The position numbers were made by a program, and so were the translations under genes. 64,000 nt of DNA, from NCBI RefSeq assembly GCF_040796495.1, contig NZ_JBFNQN010000002.1:248001-312000 (forward strand), written 5' to 3'. Positions 9,425-17,584 of this stretch are shown here, one piece after another. Numbering within the stretch: position 1 is the first letter of the stretch; each line of letters opens with the position of its first letter. The DNA is from Kineococcus endophyticus (GTDB taxonomy: Bacteria > Actinomycetota > Actinomycetes > Actinomycetales > Kineococcaceae). The notes under the pieces were generated by a model. That model saw only the letters and a list, made by a program, of their open reading frames with translations, was not told where the DNA came from and searched no databases.

Positions 9425-10553
9425 GGGCCGAACCTACCCGGAACCGGTCCGGCACGGACGCCGCACCGGATCCCGCCCGCAGGGCGACGTCGGCCGCGAG
9501 CTGGCCGAGGACGGGCGCGAACTTGGCGCCGTGCCCCGAGCACGGGGACACGACGGTCACCCCGTCGGCCTCGTCGACGACGAAGTCCTCGGTGGGGGTG
9601 TTCGTGAACAGGCACGTCGTCTCGGCGTACGGCTCCGGAACGAGGCCGGGCAGGAACCGGCGCACGTGTTCCACGACCCGCTCCCGGTTGGCGGGGTCGA
9701 CGCGGCCCGTCCGCGCCGCGGCGGAGCCGATGGCCCGCCCCGCGGCGAACTCGGCCACCTTCTGCCCCCGGAAGTGCGCGTCGCGTCCGCCGGGCAGCGC
9801 GTAGACGCAGATCTCGTCGCGGTCGTGGATGAGCGTGGGCCACTCGTCCGCGCCGTCCCGGTAGGGGAAGTGGAACGCGTTCTCCTCCGTCACCCGCAGC
9901 GGCGGCAGGGCGGCGAGGAACCCGCTCGGCAGCCCCAGGTCACCGAGGAGGTCGGGCAGCCAGCCGCCCGCCGCGACGACGACACGACCGGCCGACAGGG
10001 TGCGCCCGTCCTCGGCGTGCGCGGTGAACCCCGCCCCGGTCCGCTCCAGCCGCCGCAGCGGCCACCCGGTGAGCACCTCCGCCCCGAGCGCCTGCGCCGC
10101 CGACACCATCGTCGTGACGGTGGACTCGGCGTCCAGCACGCCGCCGGCCCGGTGCAGGAGGACGTCGGTGTCGAACGCGATGTGCGGCCAGCGGTCGCGG
10201 GCGTCGTCCCGGGACAGCAGTTCGTGCTCGACACCCGCGGAGGCCAGGACTGCCGCCAGCCCGTGCGGGCCGCGCCGTGCCCCGAAGTCCAGTGCTCCGC
10301 AGCGCTGCACGAGGTCGGACCCGTGCAGCGCGGACAGTTCCGCCCAGCCGGGTTCGCCGGCGCCGACGAGGTCGACGTACACCCGCTCGGGGTAGGCGTA
10401 GCGGAAGATGCGCGCCGAGCCGTGCGAACTGCCGCGCTCGGACGCCGGCACGTCGCGCTCGACGAGGGTCACCGAGAACCCGCGCTGCGCCAGCCGCCAG
10501 GCGGCCGAGGCACCCGCCAACCCGGCGCCGACGACGAGGAACTCCGAACTCAC
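9417..10553 (-). CDS. FAD-dependent amine oxidase (monomeric sarcosine / N-methyltryptophan oxidase-like)
   Basis: This 378-aa DAO-fold flavoenzyme is close to MSOX/SolA, which oxidise N-methyl amino acids to an amine, formaldehyde and H2O2. The N-terminal dinucleotide motif is LVVGAGLAGASAAWRLAQRG, followed by VTLVERD. The segment TTCLFTNTPTEDF holds the Cys that carries FAD covalently in MSOX, and SPCSGHGAKFAPVLG is the family C-terminal motif. The GTG at 10551-10553 overlaps the hutD stop by 4 nt. It is the middle gene of hutD-oxidase-amidohydrolase, suggesting breakdown of a nitrogen compound; the substrate is not determinable here. Confidence 0.87.
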   Translation of the reverse strand: MSSEFLVVGAGLAGASAAWRLAQRGFSVTLVERDVPASERGSSHGSARIFRYAYPERVYVDLVGAGEPGWAELSALHGSDLVQRCGALDFGARRGPHGLAAVLASAGVEHELLSRDDARDRWPHIAFDTDVLLHRAGGVLDAESTVTTMVSAAQALGAEVLTGWPLRRLERTGAGFTAHAEDGRTLSAGRVVVAAGGWLPDLLGDLGLPSGFLAALPPLRVTEENAFHFPYRDGADEWPTLIHDRDEICVYALPGGRDAHFRGQKVAEFAAGRAIGSAAARTGRVDPANRERVVEHVRRFLPGLVPEPYAETTCLFTNTPTEDFVVDEADGVTVVSPCSGHGAKFAPVLGQLAADVALRAGSGAASVPDRFRVGSARA

Positions 10554-10993
10554 GAGACCGCCTCCACCACGACGGCGCGTCGCGCGAGGTCTCCGGCAGC
10601 GACGGCGACGTGGGACTGCAACGTGGACAGGTCGACGGCCACCACGGCCTGCTCGGGGACGCCGACCCGCACCTGGGCCTCGTGCGGACGCGTCGTCATG
10701 ACGTTGACGGCCGTGACGTCGCCGTCCGGCTCGGCGGTGACGGCGGCTTCCCCGGCGAACCGGAGGAGGTCCCCGGGCCCGAGGCGGTGCACCCGGCCCT
10801 CGACCGTCAGCACGAGCTGTCCGCGGGCCACCACGACCGTGCGGTCCACCCCCGGGAAGACGGAGAACGGCCCGGGCGCGGTGATCGTGGCGATGCTGAG
10901 CCGCCACCGCTCGTCGCGGTGCACCTCCCGCGTCGTGCCGAGCCCGTTGCGCCAGGGCACGTCCGGGAGTTCCTCGTAGGTGACCGTCCGCAC
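10550..10993 (-). CDS. hutD: HutD/Ves-family cupin protein
   Basis: This 147-aa cupin-like protein has the HutD/Ves hallmarks near its start: ELPDVPWRNGLGTTREV, followed by WRLSIATI and FSVFPGVDRTVVV. Family members accompany histidine-utilisation genes and other nitrogen catabolic operons; the structure is a bicupin and the biochemical role is unclear. Here it leads an operon with a sarcosine-oxidase-like enzyme and a carbamoylase-like amidohydrolase, not with hut enzymes. The start is GTG at 10993. Confidence 0.85.
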   Translation of the reverse strand: MRTVTYEELPDVPWRNGLGTTREVHRDERWRLSIATITAPGPFSVFPGVDRTVVVARGQLVLTVEGRVHRLGPGDLLRFAGEAAVTAEPDGDVTAVNVMTTRPHEAQVRVGVPEQAVVAVDLSTLQSHVAVAAGDLARRAVVVEAVS

Positions 10994-11130
10994 GGGACCA
11001 GGATGCCCCCTCGCGCCGCGGGGCGGTTCCCCGGGGCTTGACCCGGGTACGGCGCGCGGTCCACCCTGTCACCGGTCAACCCGCGCCCGGGGGCTTCGTC
11101 CCCCGGTCCGTCGAGTGCGCGGGTCCTCGA

Positions 11131-11553
11131 GTGCACCGCCACACCGCGCTGACCCCGGTCAGCCTGCGCCTGTTCGTCGTCCTCCGCGTCCTGCTCCACG
11201 TCAAGGAGCTGCCGCACCGCCCGAAACCCACCGTCGGTGACGACGTGACGTGGTTCCTGCGGGTCCGCCCCTCCCCCGCCGAGTTCGGTCCCGTCGTGCG
11301 CCACGCGACGTGCGATCCCGCCCCCGGCGGCGTGGAGACCACGGGTTTCCCGATCCGCATCCGGCTCGTGAACTGGGCACTGTCCGGTCCCTCCGACGAC
11401 CGCCGTCCCGTGCCCGGTTCCCTGGAACTCCGCGACGTCCACCGTCCCCCCAAGAACCTCCGGAACGGTCGCGACCGCCGCGACACCCACCTCCTCGTGG
11501 ACCTCGCCGTCCGACGGACGAACTCCGGTTCCGACGGGCCGGCGGGGCGTTGA
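11131..11553 (+). CDS. Orphan hypothetical protein, 140 aa
   Basis: I do not recognise this protein. The frame shows strong G/C preference at third codon positions throughout, unlike the other five frames, which supports real coding. It is basic, begins with a short hydrophobic patch (LRLFVVLRVLLHV) and contains DDVTWFLRVRPSPAEFG and GFPIRIRLVNWALSG. GTG 11131 is the first plausible start; the frame is open from 11038. There is no clear ribosome site and no operon partner: it lies between divergent hutD and the esterase gene at 11612. Confidence 0.45.
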   Translation: MHRHTALTPVSLRLFVVLRVLLHVKELPHRPKPTVGDDVTWFLRVRPSPAEFGPVVRHATCDPAPGGVETTGFPIRIRLVNWALSGPSDDRRPVPGSLELRDVHRPPKNLRNGRDRRDTHLLVDLAVRRTNSGSDGPAGR

Positions 11554-11611
11554 CACGGTTTCACAGGGCACGCAAAGATCGCCGGACCGATCCAGGACGA
11601 AGGAGTCCACC

Positions 11612-12634
11612 GTGTCCCGTCGAACCTCGCTCGCCCTCGCCGCGGTCGCCGTCGTGGCGGTGGCGGCGTCCACCGCCAGCAGTGCCGGTGCCGCGCCGGC
11701 GACACCCGCTCCACGGGCGGCCGCGTGCACGCCCACGTTGCCGCCGGGGACGCAGACCGTGCCGATCCGCTTCGCGGGTGCCACCACCGACGTCCAGGTG
11801 TTCGTCCCCTCGCACCGCCCGACGCGCGTCCCGCTCGTCCTCGACCTGCACGGCAGCAGTTCCAACGGCCCGACCCAGGCCGGCATCAGCGACCTGAAGG
11901 CCGTCGCCGAGCGGGAAGGGTTCGTCGTGGCCAACCCCACGGCAGCCATCGAGCTCCCGCCGACGGACCCGCCCCTGGCTGGAGGGAGCTGGGCCTGGAA
12001 CGTGCCGGGCGTTCCCACGACCGCCGGTCAGTTCCCACCGGCGGGCGCCCGGGACGACGTCGCCTTCCTCTCCGCCCTGCTCGACCAGCTCGGGGCTGCG
12101 GCCTGCGTCGACACCCGTCGCACCTACGCAACGGGCTACTCCGGCGGGGGACGCATGGCCTCCGCCCTGGCCTGCGAAGTGTCCGACCGGATCGCGGCCA
12201 TCGCCCCGGTCGCCGGGCTGCGCGCCGGACGCCCGGCGCCGGACGAGGTGTCCGTACCGGAGGTCCAGGGCTGCACGCCACGGGAACCCGTCGCGGTGCT
12301 CACGTTCCACGGCACCGCTGACGGGGTGAACCCGTACGACGGCAGCGACGACCTGCGCTGGGGGTACTCCGCCCCCGTCGCGGCGCAGACCTGGGCGCGG
12401 CTCAACGACTGCCGCACCGGACCGCTCCGCACGACGCTCACCGAGCACGTCACCGTCACGACGTACACCCGGTGCGCAGGGGGTGCCGACGTGGAGTTCC
12501 AGCGCATCGTCGGCGGTGGTCACACCTGGCCGGGCGCCGACGAACCGGAAGGACCGCTCGGGCCCATCACGCAGGAGGTCGACGCGTCCGAGACGATGTG
12601 GGCGTTCTTCGAGGCGCACCCGAAGCACGTCTGA
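11612..12634 (+). CDS. Secreted LpqC/PHB-depolymerase-like esterase
   Basis: This 340-aa alpha/beta hydrolase of the LpqC/polyhydroxybutyrate depolymerase family (esterase family 1) is probably exported. A Sec-type signal peptide covers about residues 1-28 (SRRTSLALAAVAVVAVAAS, cleavage near AGA-AP). The oxyanion segment is LVLDLHGSSSNG, the nucleophile elbow is GYSGGGRMA, FHGTADGVNPYDG carries the acidic residue, and GGGHTWPG the His. Four Cys pairs suggest extracellular disulfides. It is a single gene from GTG 11612 and ends in a strong hairpin. Natural substrates could be short-chain or feruloyl-type esters. Confidence 0.87.
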   Translation: MSRRTSLALAAVAVVAVAASTASSAGAAPATPAPRAAACTPTLPPGTQTVPIRFAGATTDVQVFVPSHRPTRVPLVLDLHGSSSNGPTQAGISDLKAVAEREGFVVANPTAAIELPPTDPPLAGGSWAWNVPGVPTTAGQFPPAGARDDVAFLSALLDQLGAAACVDTRRTYATGYSGGGRMASALACEVSDRIAAIAPVAGLRAGRPAPDEVSVPEVQGCTPREPVAVLTFHGTADGVNPYDGSDDLRWGYSAPVAAQTWARLNDCRTGPLRTTLTEHVTVTTYTRCAGGADVEFQRIVGGGHTWPGADEPEGPLGPITQEVDASETMWAFFEAHPKHV

Positions 12635-12636
12635 CC

Positions 12637-12671
12637 GGTGGTGCGTCCCCGAGAACCGGGGGCGCACCACC
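12637..12671. terminator. Bidirectional hairpin terminator
   Basis: GGTGGTGCG (12637-12645) and CGCACCACC (12663-12671) form the outer stem and CCCC/GGGG extends it above one mismatch, closing on a 7-nt loop. It sits exactly between the convergent esterase (ends 12634) and FAD/Fe-S dehydrogenase (ends 12676). Confidence 0.75.
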
Positions 12672-12675
12672 TCTC

Positions 12676-15537
12676 TCAGTCCGGGAGGGCGTCGGCGAGG
12701 ATCTCGGCGAGGTGCTTCGGCCGCACCCCGGCCAAGTTGTCCGCCTGCGTGCGGCACGAGTACCCGTCGGCCACGACGAGCGCGTCACCGCGCTCGCGCA
12801 GGGCGGGCAGCAGCTTGTGCTCGGCGACCTTCACCGACACCTCGTGGTGCCCCTTCTCGGCCCCGAAGTTCCCCGCGAGACCGCAGCAGCCGGACAGGAC
12901 CTGCGCGTCCACGCCCGCCTTGGCCAGCAACCGCTCGTCGGGGCCGAAACCCATCGTCGCGTGCTGGTGGCAGTGCGGCTGCACGACGGCCTTCTGGTCC
13001 ACACGCGGCGGGATCCAGTCCGGGCGCTGCTCGGCGATGAGTTCGGCGAGCGTCTTGACCCTCTTCTCCAGCGCTTGGGCGCGGGGGTCGTCGGGCAGGA
13101 GTTCCGCGGCGTCCTCGCGCAGCAGCGACGTGCACGACGGTTCCAGACCCACGACGGGGACGGCGGAGTTCCCCAGCGCGTCGAGGGATGACCGCAACTG
13201 CCGCTTGGCACCGTCGAGCTGACCGGTCGAGACCCACGTGAGCCCGCAGCAGACCTGCTTCTCCGTCAGCCGCACCGAGAACCCCAGGTGCTCCAGCAGC
13301 TTCACCGCCGCCTTGCCCACCTCGGGAGAGAAGTGCTCGGTGAAGGAGTCGACCCACAGCAGCACCGGCTGACCCGGAACCTCGGGCCGCCGGGCGAACC
13401 AGGCGCGGAACGTCTCCTCCGCGAACGCCGGCAGCGGCCGGTTCTGGTCCACCCCGCCGAGGGCCCGCGCCGTCCACGCCAGCGCCGGCACCGACGTCAG
13501 CCGGTTCACGACCTTCGGCGCGATGGACGCCAGCTTCGACCAGCGCGGCAACCAGCCCAGCAGGTAGTGGTTCATCGGCCGCAACCGGCCGGCGTAGAAC
13601 TTGTCGAGGAACTCGGCCTTGTAGGTCGGCATGTCCACGCCGGCGGGGCAGTCGGCGCTGCACCCCTTGCAGGACAGGCAGAGGTCCAGGACGTCCTTGA
13701 CCTCCTGCGAGCGCCAGCCGTCGGTGACGAGGGTGCCGTTGGCCATCTCCTGCAACAGCCGCGCCCGGCCGCGGGTGGAGTCCTTCTCGTCGCCCGTCGC
13801 CAGGTAGGAGGGGCACATGACGCCGCCGGAGTCGGCGCGGCACTTCCCGACGCCGACGCACCGGTGGACGGCGCGGGTCAGGTCGCCCTCGTCGCGCGAG
13901 TACGCGAACTTGAGCGGCATTCCGAGCGCGTGCGCCGGGCGCGCCGTGGGGACCCGCAGGTCGGCGGCGACGTCGGCCGGGCGGACGATGACGCCGGGGT
14001 TCAGCAGGTCGGCCGGGTCGAAGGCGCGCTTGACCTGCTCGAAGGCGGTGATCGCCTCGGCGTCGTACATGAGCGGCAGCAACCCGCCGCGGGCGCGGCC
14101 GTCGCCGTGCTCCCCGGACAGCGACCCGCCGTGGCGGGCGACGAGGCGGGCAGCGTCCTCCAGGAACGCCTTGGCGGCCGCGCCGCCGCCGTCCTCGTAC
14201 AGGGGGAAGTCGATGCGGACGTGGATGCAGCCGTCGCCGAAGTGCCCGTACGCCAGCCCGTCCACACCGTGGGAGGCCATGAGGGCGTCGAACTCGCGCA
14301 GGTAGTCCCCCAGCTTCGCCGGGGGGACGGCCGCGTCCTCCCACCCCGGCCACGCGGGCTGCCCCTCGGGGGAACGCCCGGCGAGGCCGGCGCCGTCCTC
14401 GCGGATGCGCCACAGCTTCTTCGCCTCGGCCGCGGTCGGGATGACGACGGAGTCCAGCGCGCGGGAGTCGGCGACCATCGCGCGGGCCGCCGCGAGGGAC
14501 TCCTGCGGGGTTTCGCCCCCCATCTCGACGAACAGCCAGCCGTTGCCGCTCGGCAGGCCGTCGACGGAACCGCCGCGCCGCACGACGACGTCGGCGAGGC
14601 GGCGGTCGATGCCCTCGACGGCGAGCGGGGAGTGCTCCAGCAGGAAGGGCGTCGCGTCGGCGGCCTCGTGCATCGAGTCGTACCCGAGCACGACGAACGT
14701 CGTCGACGGCGACTGCCGGACGAGGCGGACCCGGGCCCGCAGGATCGTGGCCAGGGTCCCCTCGGACCCCGTGAGCAGGCGCGCGAGCGCCGTCCCGGTG
14801 GGTCCGCCGGTCTCGGGCAGCAGGTGTTCGAGGGCGTACCCGGAGACCTGGCGGCCGAACGTCCCGAACGTCGTGCGGATCAGCCCCAGGTGCGCCGAGG
14901 CGACGGAGCGCAGCTCCTCGAGCAGCTCGGCGGGCGGGGCGTCGGTCCAGTACCGGCGGCCGTGCCCGTCGAGGACCTCGAGCGCGACGACGTTGTGCGA
15001 CGTGCGCCCGTAGGCCAGCGCGTGCGAGCCGCAGGCGTCGTTGCCGATCATCCCGCCGACGGTGCAGCGGGCGTGGGTGGAGGGGTCCGGCCCGAAGCGG
15101 AGCCCGTGCGGGGCCGCCTCGCGCTGCAGGTCGTCGAGGATGACGCCCGGCTCGATCAGCGCCGTCATGCCCTCGGCGTCGATCTCCAGGACGCGGTGCA
15201 GGTGCCGGGAGAAGTCGAGGACGACGCCGGGTCCGATGGCGTTCCCGGCCACGGACGTGCCGGCGCCGCGGGAGGTGAAGGGGACGCCGAGCTCGCGGCA
15301 GACGCCCCAGGCGGCGACGACGTCCTCGACCGTGCGGGGGAAGACGACGACGAGCGGGACGACGCGGTAGTTCGACGCGTCGGTCGTGTACTCGGCGCGG
15401 CGGCGGCTGGACGCGTCGACGGTCCCCGACCCCGGGGTCGTCCCCAGGGCGGCGTCGAGCGCGGCGACCAGCTCCGCGGTCGTGGTGGTCGTCGCCTCCG
15501 GCGTGGCCTGGGCGCGCGCGTCGTCGATGAGGGTCAC
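12676..15537 (-). CDS. FAD-linked and 4Fe-4S 2-hydroxyacid dehydrogenase (YdiJ/D2HGDH-like fusion)
   Basis: This 953-aa respiratory-type dehydrogenase fuses a FAD module to a GlpC-like iron-sulfur module. The FAD-binding_4 domain (about 60-200, TSRGAGTSVAGNAIG) is followed by the FAD-oxidase C-terminal domain (about 230-520, YGHFGDGCIHVRIDFP and SGEHGDGRARG). Next come two 4Fe-4S ligand sets (CVGVGKC...CP and CLSCKGCSADCP) and two CCG repeats (CCGLTW, CCGLAGNFG). Relatives oxidise D-2-hydroxyglutarate, D-lactate or glycolate and pass electrons to quinone. The GTG at 15537 gives a full-length product. It is monocistronic, with the NAD-kinase-like operon upstream on the same strand 72 bases away. 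Confidence 0.9.
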   Translation of the reverse strand: MTLIDDARAQATPEATTTTTAELVAALDAALGTTPGSGTVDASSRRRAEYTTDASNYRVVPLVVVFPRTVEDVVAAWGVCRELGVPFTSRGAGTSVAGNAIGPGVVLDFSRHLHRVLEIDAEGMTALIEPGVILDDLQREAAPHGLRFGPDPSTHARCTVGGMIGNDACGSHALAYGRTSHNVVALEVLDGHGRRYWTDAPPAELLEELRSVASAHLGLIRTTFGTFGRQVSGYALEHLLPETGGPTGTALARLLTGSEGTLATILRARVRLVRQSPSTTFVVLGYDSMHEAADATPFLLEHSPLAVEGIDRRLADVVVRRGGSVDGLPSGNGWLFVEMGGETPQESLAAARAMVADSRALDSVVIPTAAEAKKLWRIREDGAGLAGRSPEGQPAWPGWEDAAVPPAKLGDYLREFDALMASHGVDGLAYGHFGDGCIHVRIDFPLYEDGGGAAAKAFLEDAARLVARHGGSLSGEHGDGRARGGLLPLMYDAEAITAFEQVKRAFDPADLLNPGVIVRPADVAADLRVPTARPAHALGMPLKFAYSRDEGDLTRAVHRCVGVGKCRADSGGVMCPSYLATGDEKDSTRGRARLLQEMANGTLVTDGWRSQEVKDVLDLCLSCKGCSADCPAGVDMPTYKAEFLDKFYAGRLRPMNHYLLGWLPRWSKLASIAPKVVNRLTSVPALAWTARALGGVDQNRPLPAFAEETFRAWFARRPEVPGQPVLLWVDSFTEHFSPEVGKAAVKLLEHLGFSVRLTEKQVCCGLTWVSTGQLDGAKRQLRSSLDALGNSAVPVVGLEPSCTSLLREDAAELLPDDPRAQALEKRVKTLAELIAEQRPDWIPPRVDQKAVVQPHCHQHATMGFGPDERLLAKAGVDAQVLSGCCGLAGNFGAEKGHHEVSVKVAEHKLLPALRERGDALVVADGYSCRTQADNLAGVRPKHLAEILADALPD

Positions 15538-15609
15538 GTCCTCAGTGTGCCGCCGCCGGGAGGGTGCTCCGACACGGAGTCGGACCTCACCTGGGACGTC
15601 ACCGGGGCC

Positions 15610-16485
15610 TCAGCGCAGCAGCGCGAGGCGCCGCGGGCTCACCGTGACCGTGATCCGCTGGCCGCGGCTGACGGTCAGCCGGTCGTCCTCGAGGCCGTCG
15701 CCGAAGACGACGAGTTCGTCGGACAGGACGTCGAGGGTGAGGGGTTCGTCGCGGACGGCACCGGCGACGAGGTCGGCGCCCGTGGTCCGGGACGGCCAGG
15801 CCTCGCGCACGAACCAGGCCAGCGAGGCGTCGGTCGGTGCCGGGAGACCCGCGCGCCCCCGGGACAGCGAGGCGAGCCACCCCGTCGCCCCCGTGCCCGT
15901 CCCCGTGACGACCCCGCTGGAGGCCTGCTCCTCGCGCCGGCCGCCCGCGCCGAGGACGTACCGGGCGGTCTGGTGGCTGCGGTGGCCGACGAACACCTCG
16001 TTGAGGGCGTGCAGCTCCTGCCCGTCGTCGGTGCTCGCCCGGACCATCGTCCGGGCTTCGCACACTCCTCCGGACAGGCTGCGGTGCAGCAGGTCCCGCG
16101 CGGCGGACGCGGGGTGCGGGACGAGCACGCCGGCGTTGCGGCCCGGCGCGGGGTCGATGCCGACGACGACCTGGCCGGACAGGTACTTCGCGACGTTGGC
16201 CACGAGGCCGTCCTGCCCGACGACCACGACGACGTCCTCGGGGGCGAAGAGGAAGCGGGACAGGTCGGCCCGTTCGACGGTCCCGGTCCGCCAGTCGACC
16301 GGCACGGCGGCCGCGACGGTGGCGAGGGCCCGGCGCTGCTGCTCGTCGGCCTCCTCCAGCTCGTCGAGGGATCGCCCACGGGTGCGGAGGAAGAAGTCGG
16401 CGGCGCCGGGGGTGCCGTGCCGGGCGACGGCTTCGGCGTAGGCGGTGCGGCGGTGCACGAGGACGGCGCGGGGCGCGAGGCTCAC
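15610..16485 (-). CDS. NAD-kinase-like protein
   Basis: This 291-aa protein has the ATP-NAD kinase fold with altered motifs. The canonical GGDG reads GQDG here (VVVVGQDGLVANVAKYL): the catalytic Asp is kept but the second Gly is Gln. NEVFVGHR matches the NE motif and TGTGTGATGW the Gly-rich motif. It could be an NAD(H) kinase with changed nucleotide handling or a related sugar/lipid kinase. Its GTG overlaps the SPFH gene's stop by 4 nt, so both come from the same message, divergent from a Nudix-type regulator with two operators between them. Control by NAD-related metabolites is an inference from that context. Confidence 0.72.
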   Translation of the reverse strand: MSLAPRAVLVHRRTAYAEAVARHGTPGAADFFLRTRGRSLDELEEADEQQRRALATVAAAVPVDWRTGTVERADLSRFLFAPEDVVVVVGQDGLVANVAKYLSGQVVVGIDPAPGRNAGVLVPHPASAARDLLHRSLSGGVCEARTMVRASTDDGQELHALNEVFVGHRSHQTARYVLGAGGRREEQASSGVVTGTGTGATGWLASLSRGRAGLPAPTDASLAWFVREAWPSRTTGADLVAGAVRDEPLTLDVLSDELVVFGDGLEDDRLTVSRGQRITVTVSPRRLALLR

Positions 16486-17477
16486 GGCTGCACCAGCTTC
16501 GCGAGGGCGCCGGTGACGACGTCGGGGGTCAGGACGAGCGTCCCGACGTTCGGCAGCTGCCCGGCGAACTCGCGCAGCGCGAGGGTCAGGAGCACCTCGG
16601 GCGGCGTGCCGGCGATGGCGGCCATGCGGGCGGCCTCGGCCCCGGCGTCCGCCTCGCCCTGGAGACGGCGCGCGGCGGCGCGGGCCTGGGCGAGCCGCTC
16701 CTCGCGCTCGGCCTCGGCGGTCGTGCGGATGGCGTCGGCGGCCGCGGCGTCCTCGACGCTGCGGCGCTGGTTGGCGCCCTTCTGCGCGACGAGCTGCTCC
16801 TCGCGCTGGGCCAGCGCGATCTTGTTCTGCAGTTCGTTCTCGCTGATGGCCCGCTCCCGCTCCACGGCCAGGGCCCGGCGCTCGGCCGTGGCCCGGTCGG
16901 CCTCGGTCTGCAGCTGCTCGCGGGTGGGGGTGCCGAGGGCCTTCTCGACGTCGGGGTCGGGCCGGACGGCCACGACGCGGGCGTCGACGAGGGCGAGTCC
17001 GGTCTGGGCGAGGCGGCTGTCGGCGAGCAGGCCGGCGGTGATGCGTTCGCGGGTCAGCGTCACGCCGGTGACGAGCACGTCCCGCAGGGGCATGCCGGCG
17101 AGGACGTCGAGGACGTGTTGCTGGGCGGTCTCGGTGAGCAGCCCGGCGATCTGCTGCAGCGGGGCCGAGCGCCAACGGCCGGTGGCGGGGTCGAGGGAGA
17201 AGTCGACGCGGGTGGCCGCGAGCTCGGGGTCCTCGATGCGGAAGGTGACGGTGGCCTGGACGGTGACGTCGACGAAGTCGGCCGTGCGGGCGTGCAGGAG
17301 CAGCGGCAGCTCGCGGTCGTCGACGGGCAGCTCGGACAGCGTCGCGCTCAGCGGCCGGAACCAGAACGCCTGGCCGGTGCCGGAGTGGGCGACCTTGCCG
17401 CCGCGGTGGTGGATGACGTGCGTGGTGGGGGTGCTGCGCAGGTGCCGGGCGAAGGGGTAGCGGGTGATGTCGGCCAT
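16482..17477 (-). CDS. SPFH/band-7 domain protein
   Basis: This 331-aa protein has an N-terminal SPFH/PHB domain (about 10-175, with FVDVTVQATVTFRIEDPE) followed by a long Glu/Arg/Ala-rich coiled coil (about 180-275, e.g. ADRATAERRALAVERERAISENELQ) and a short hydrophobic tail. No classical signal peptide or TM helix is present, so membrane contact would be peripheral. SPFH proteins scaffold membrane domains or proteases. It is the first gene of a two-gene operon with the NAD-kinase-like gene, reading away from the two palindromic operators at 17512-17567. Confidence 0.85.
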   Translation of the reverse strand: MADITRYPFARHLRSTPTTHVIHHRGGKVAHSGTGQAFWFRPLSATLSELPVDDRELPLLLHARTADFVDVTVQATVTFRIEDPELAATRVDFSLDPATGRWRSAPLQQIAGLLTETAQQHVLDVLAGMPLRDVLVTGVTLTRERITAGLLADSRLAQTGLALVDARVVAVRPDPDVEKALGTPTREQLQTEADRATAERRALAVERERAISENELQNKIALAQREEQLVAQKGANQRRSVEDAAAADAIRTTAEAEREERLAQARAAARRLQGEADAGAEAARMAAIAGTPPEVLLTLALREFAGQLPNVGTLVLTPDVVTGALAKLVQP

Positions 17478-17511
17478 GACTGCCTCCTGTGTCGGGGTGT
17501 GCGGCGACTCG

Positions 17512-17532
17512 TTGTCGTCGAGATGACGATAA
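17512..17532. promoter_or_regulatory. Candidate Nudix-regulator operator 1 (imperfect)
   Basis: TTGTCGTC (17512-17519), 5-nt spacer, GACGATAA (17525-17532): an inverted repeat with one mismatch. It repeats the sequence of operator 2 and lies 34 bases from the SPFH start, so it likely governs that leftward promoter. Confidence 0.7.
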
Positions 17533-17546
17533 GCCCTCCCGACCCC

Positions 17547-17567
17547 TTGTCGTCAAGTCGACGACAA
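17547..17567. promoter_or_regulatory. Candidate Nudix-regulator operator 2 (perfect 21-bp palindrome)
   Basis: TTGTCGTC (17547-17554), spacer AAGTC, GACGACAA (17560-17567) is a perfect inverted repeat, extended by C/G on each side. It is centred 35 bp from operator 1, just upstream of the -10-like TACGCT (17573-17578) of the rightward Nudix gene, so binding should block that promoter. A 21-bp palindrome is the usual size for NrtR-family sites. Confidence 0.75.
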
Positions 17568-17584
17568 GTGGGTACGCTGACCGG

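Noticed and set aside
16200-16350. NAD-kinase-like gene as a pseudogene because of the GQDG motif
   Set aside because: The frame is intact, coupled to SPFH, and retains the Asp, the NE motif and the Gly-rich loop; a variant enzyme is more likely.
13288-17460. A 1,390-codon open frame on the plus strand
   Set aside because: It is antisense to three well-supported genes (dehydrogenase, NAD-kinase-like, SPFH) and shows no domain, only Arg/Gly/Val/Ala-rich shadow sequence.
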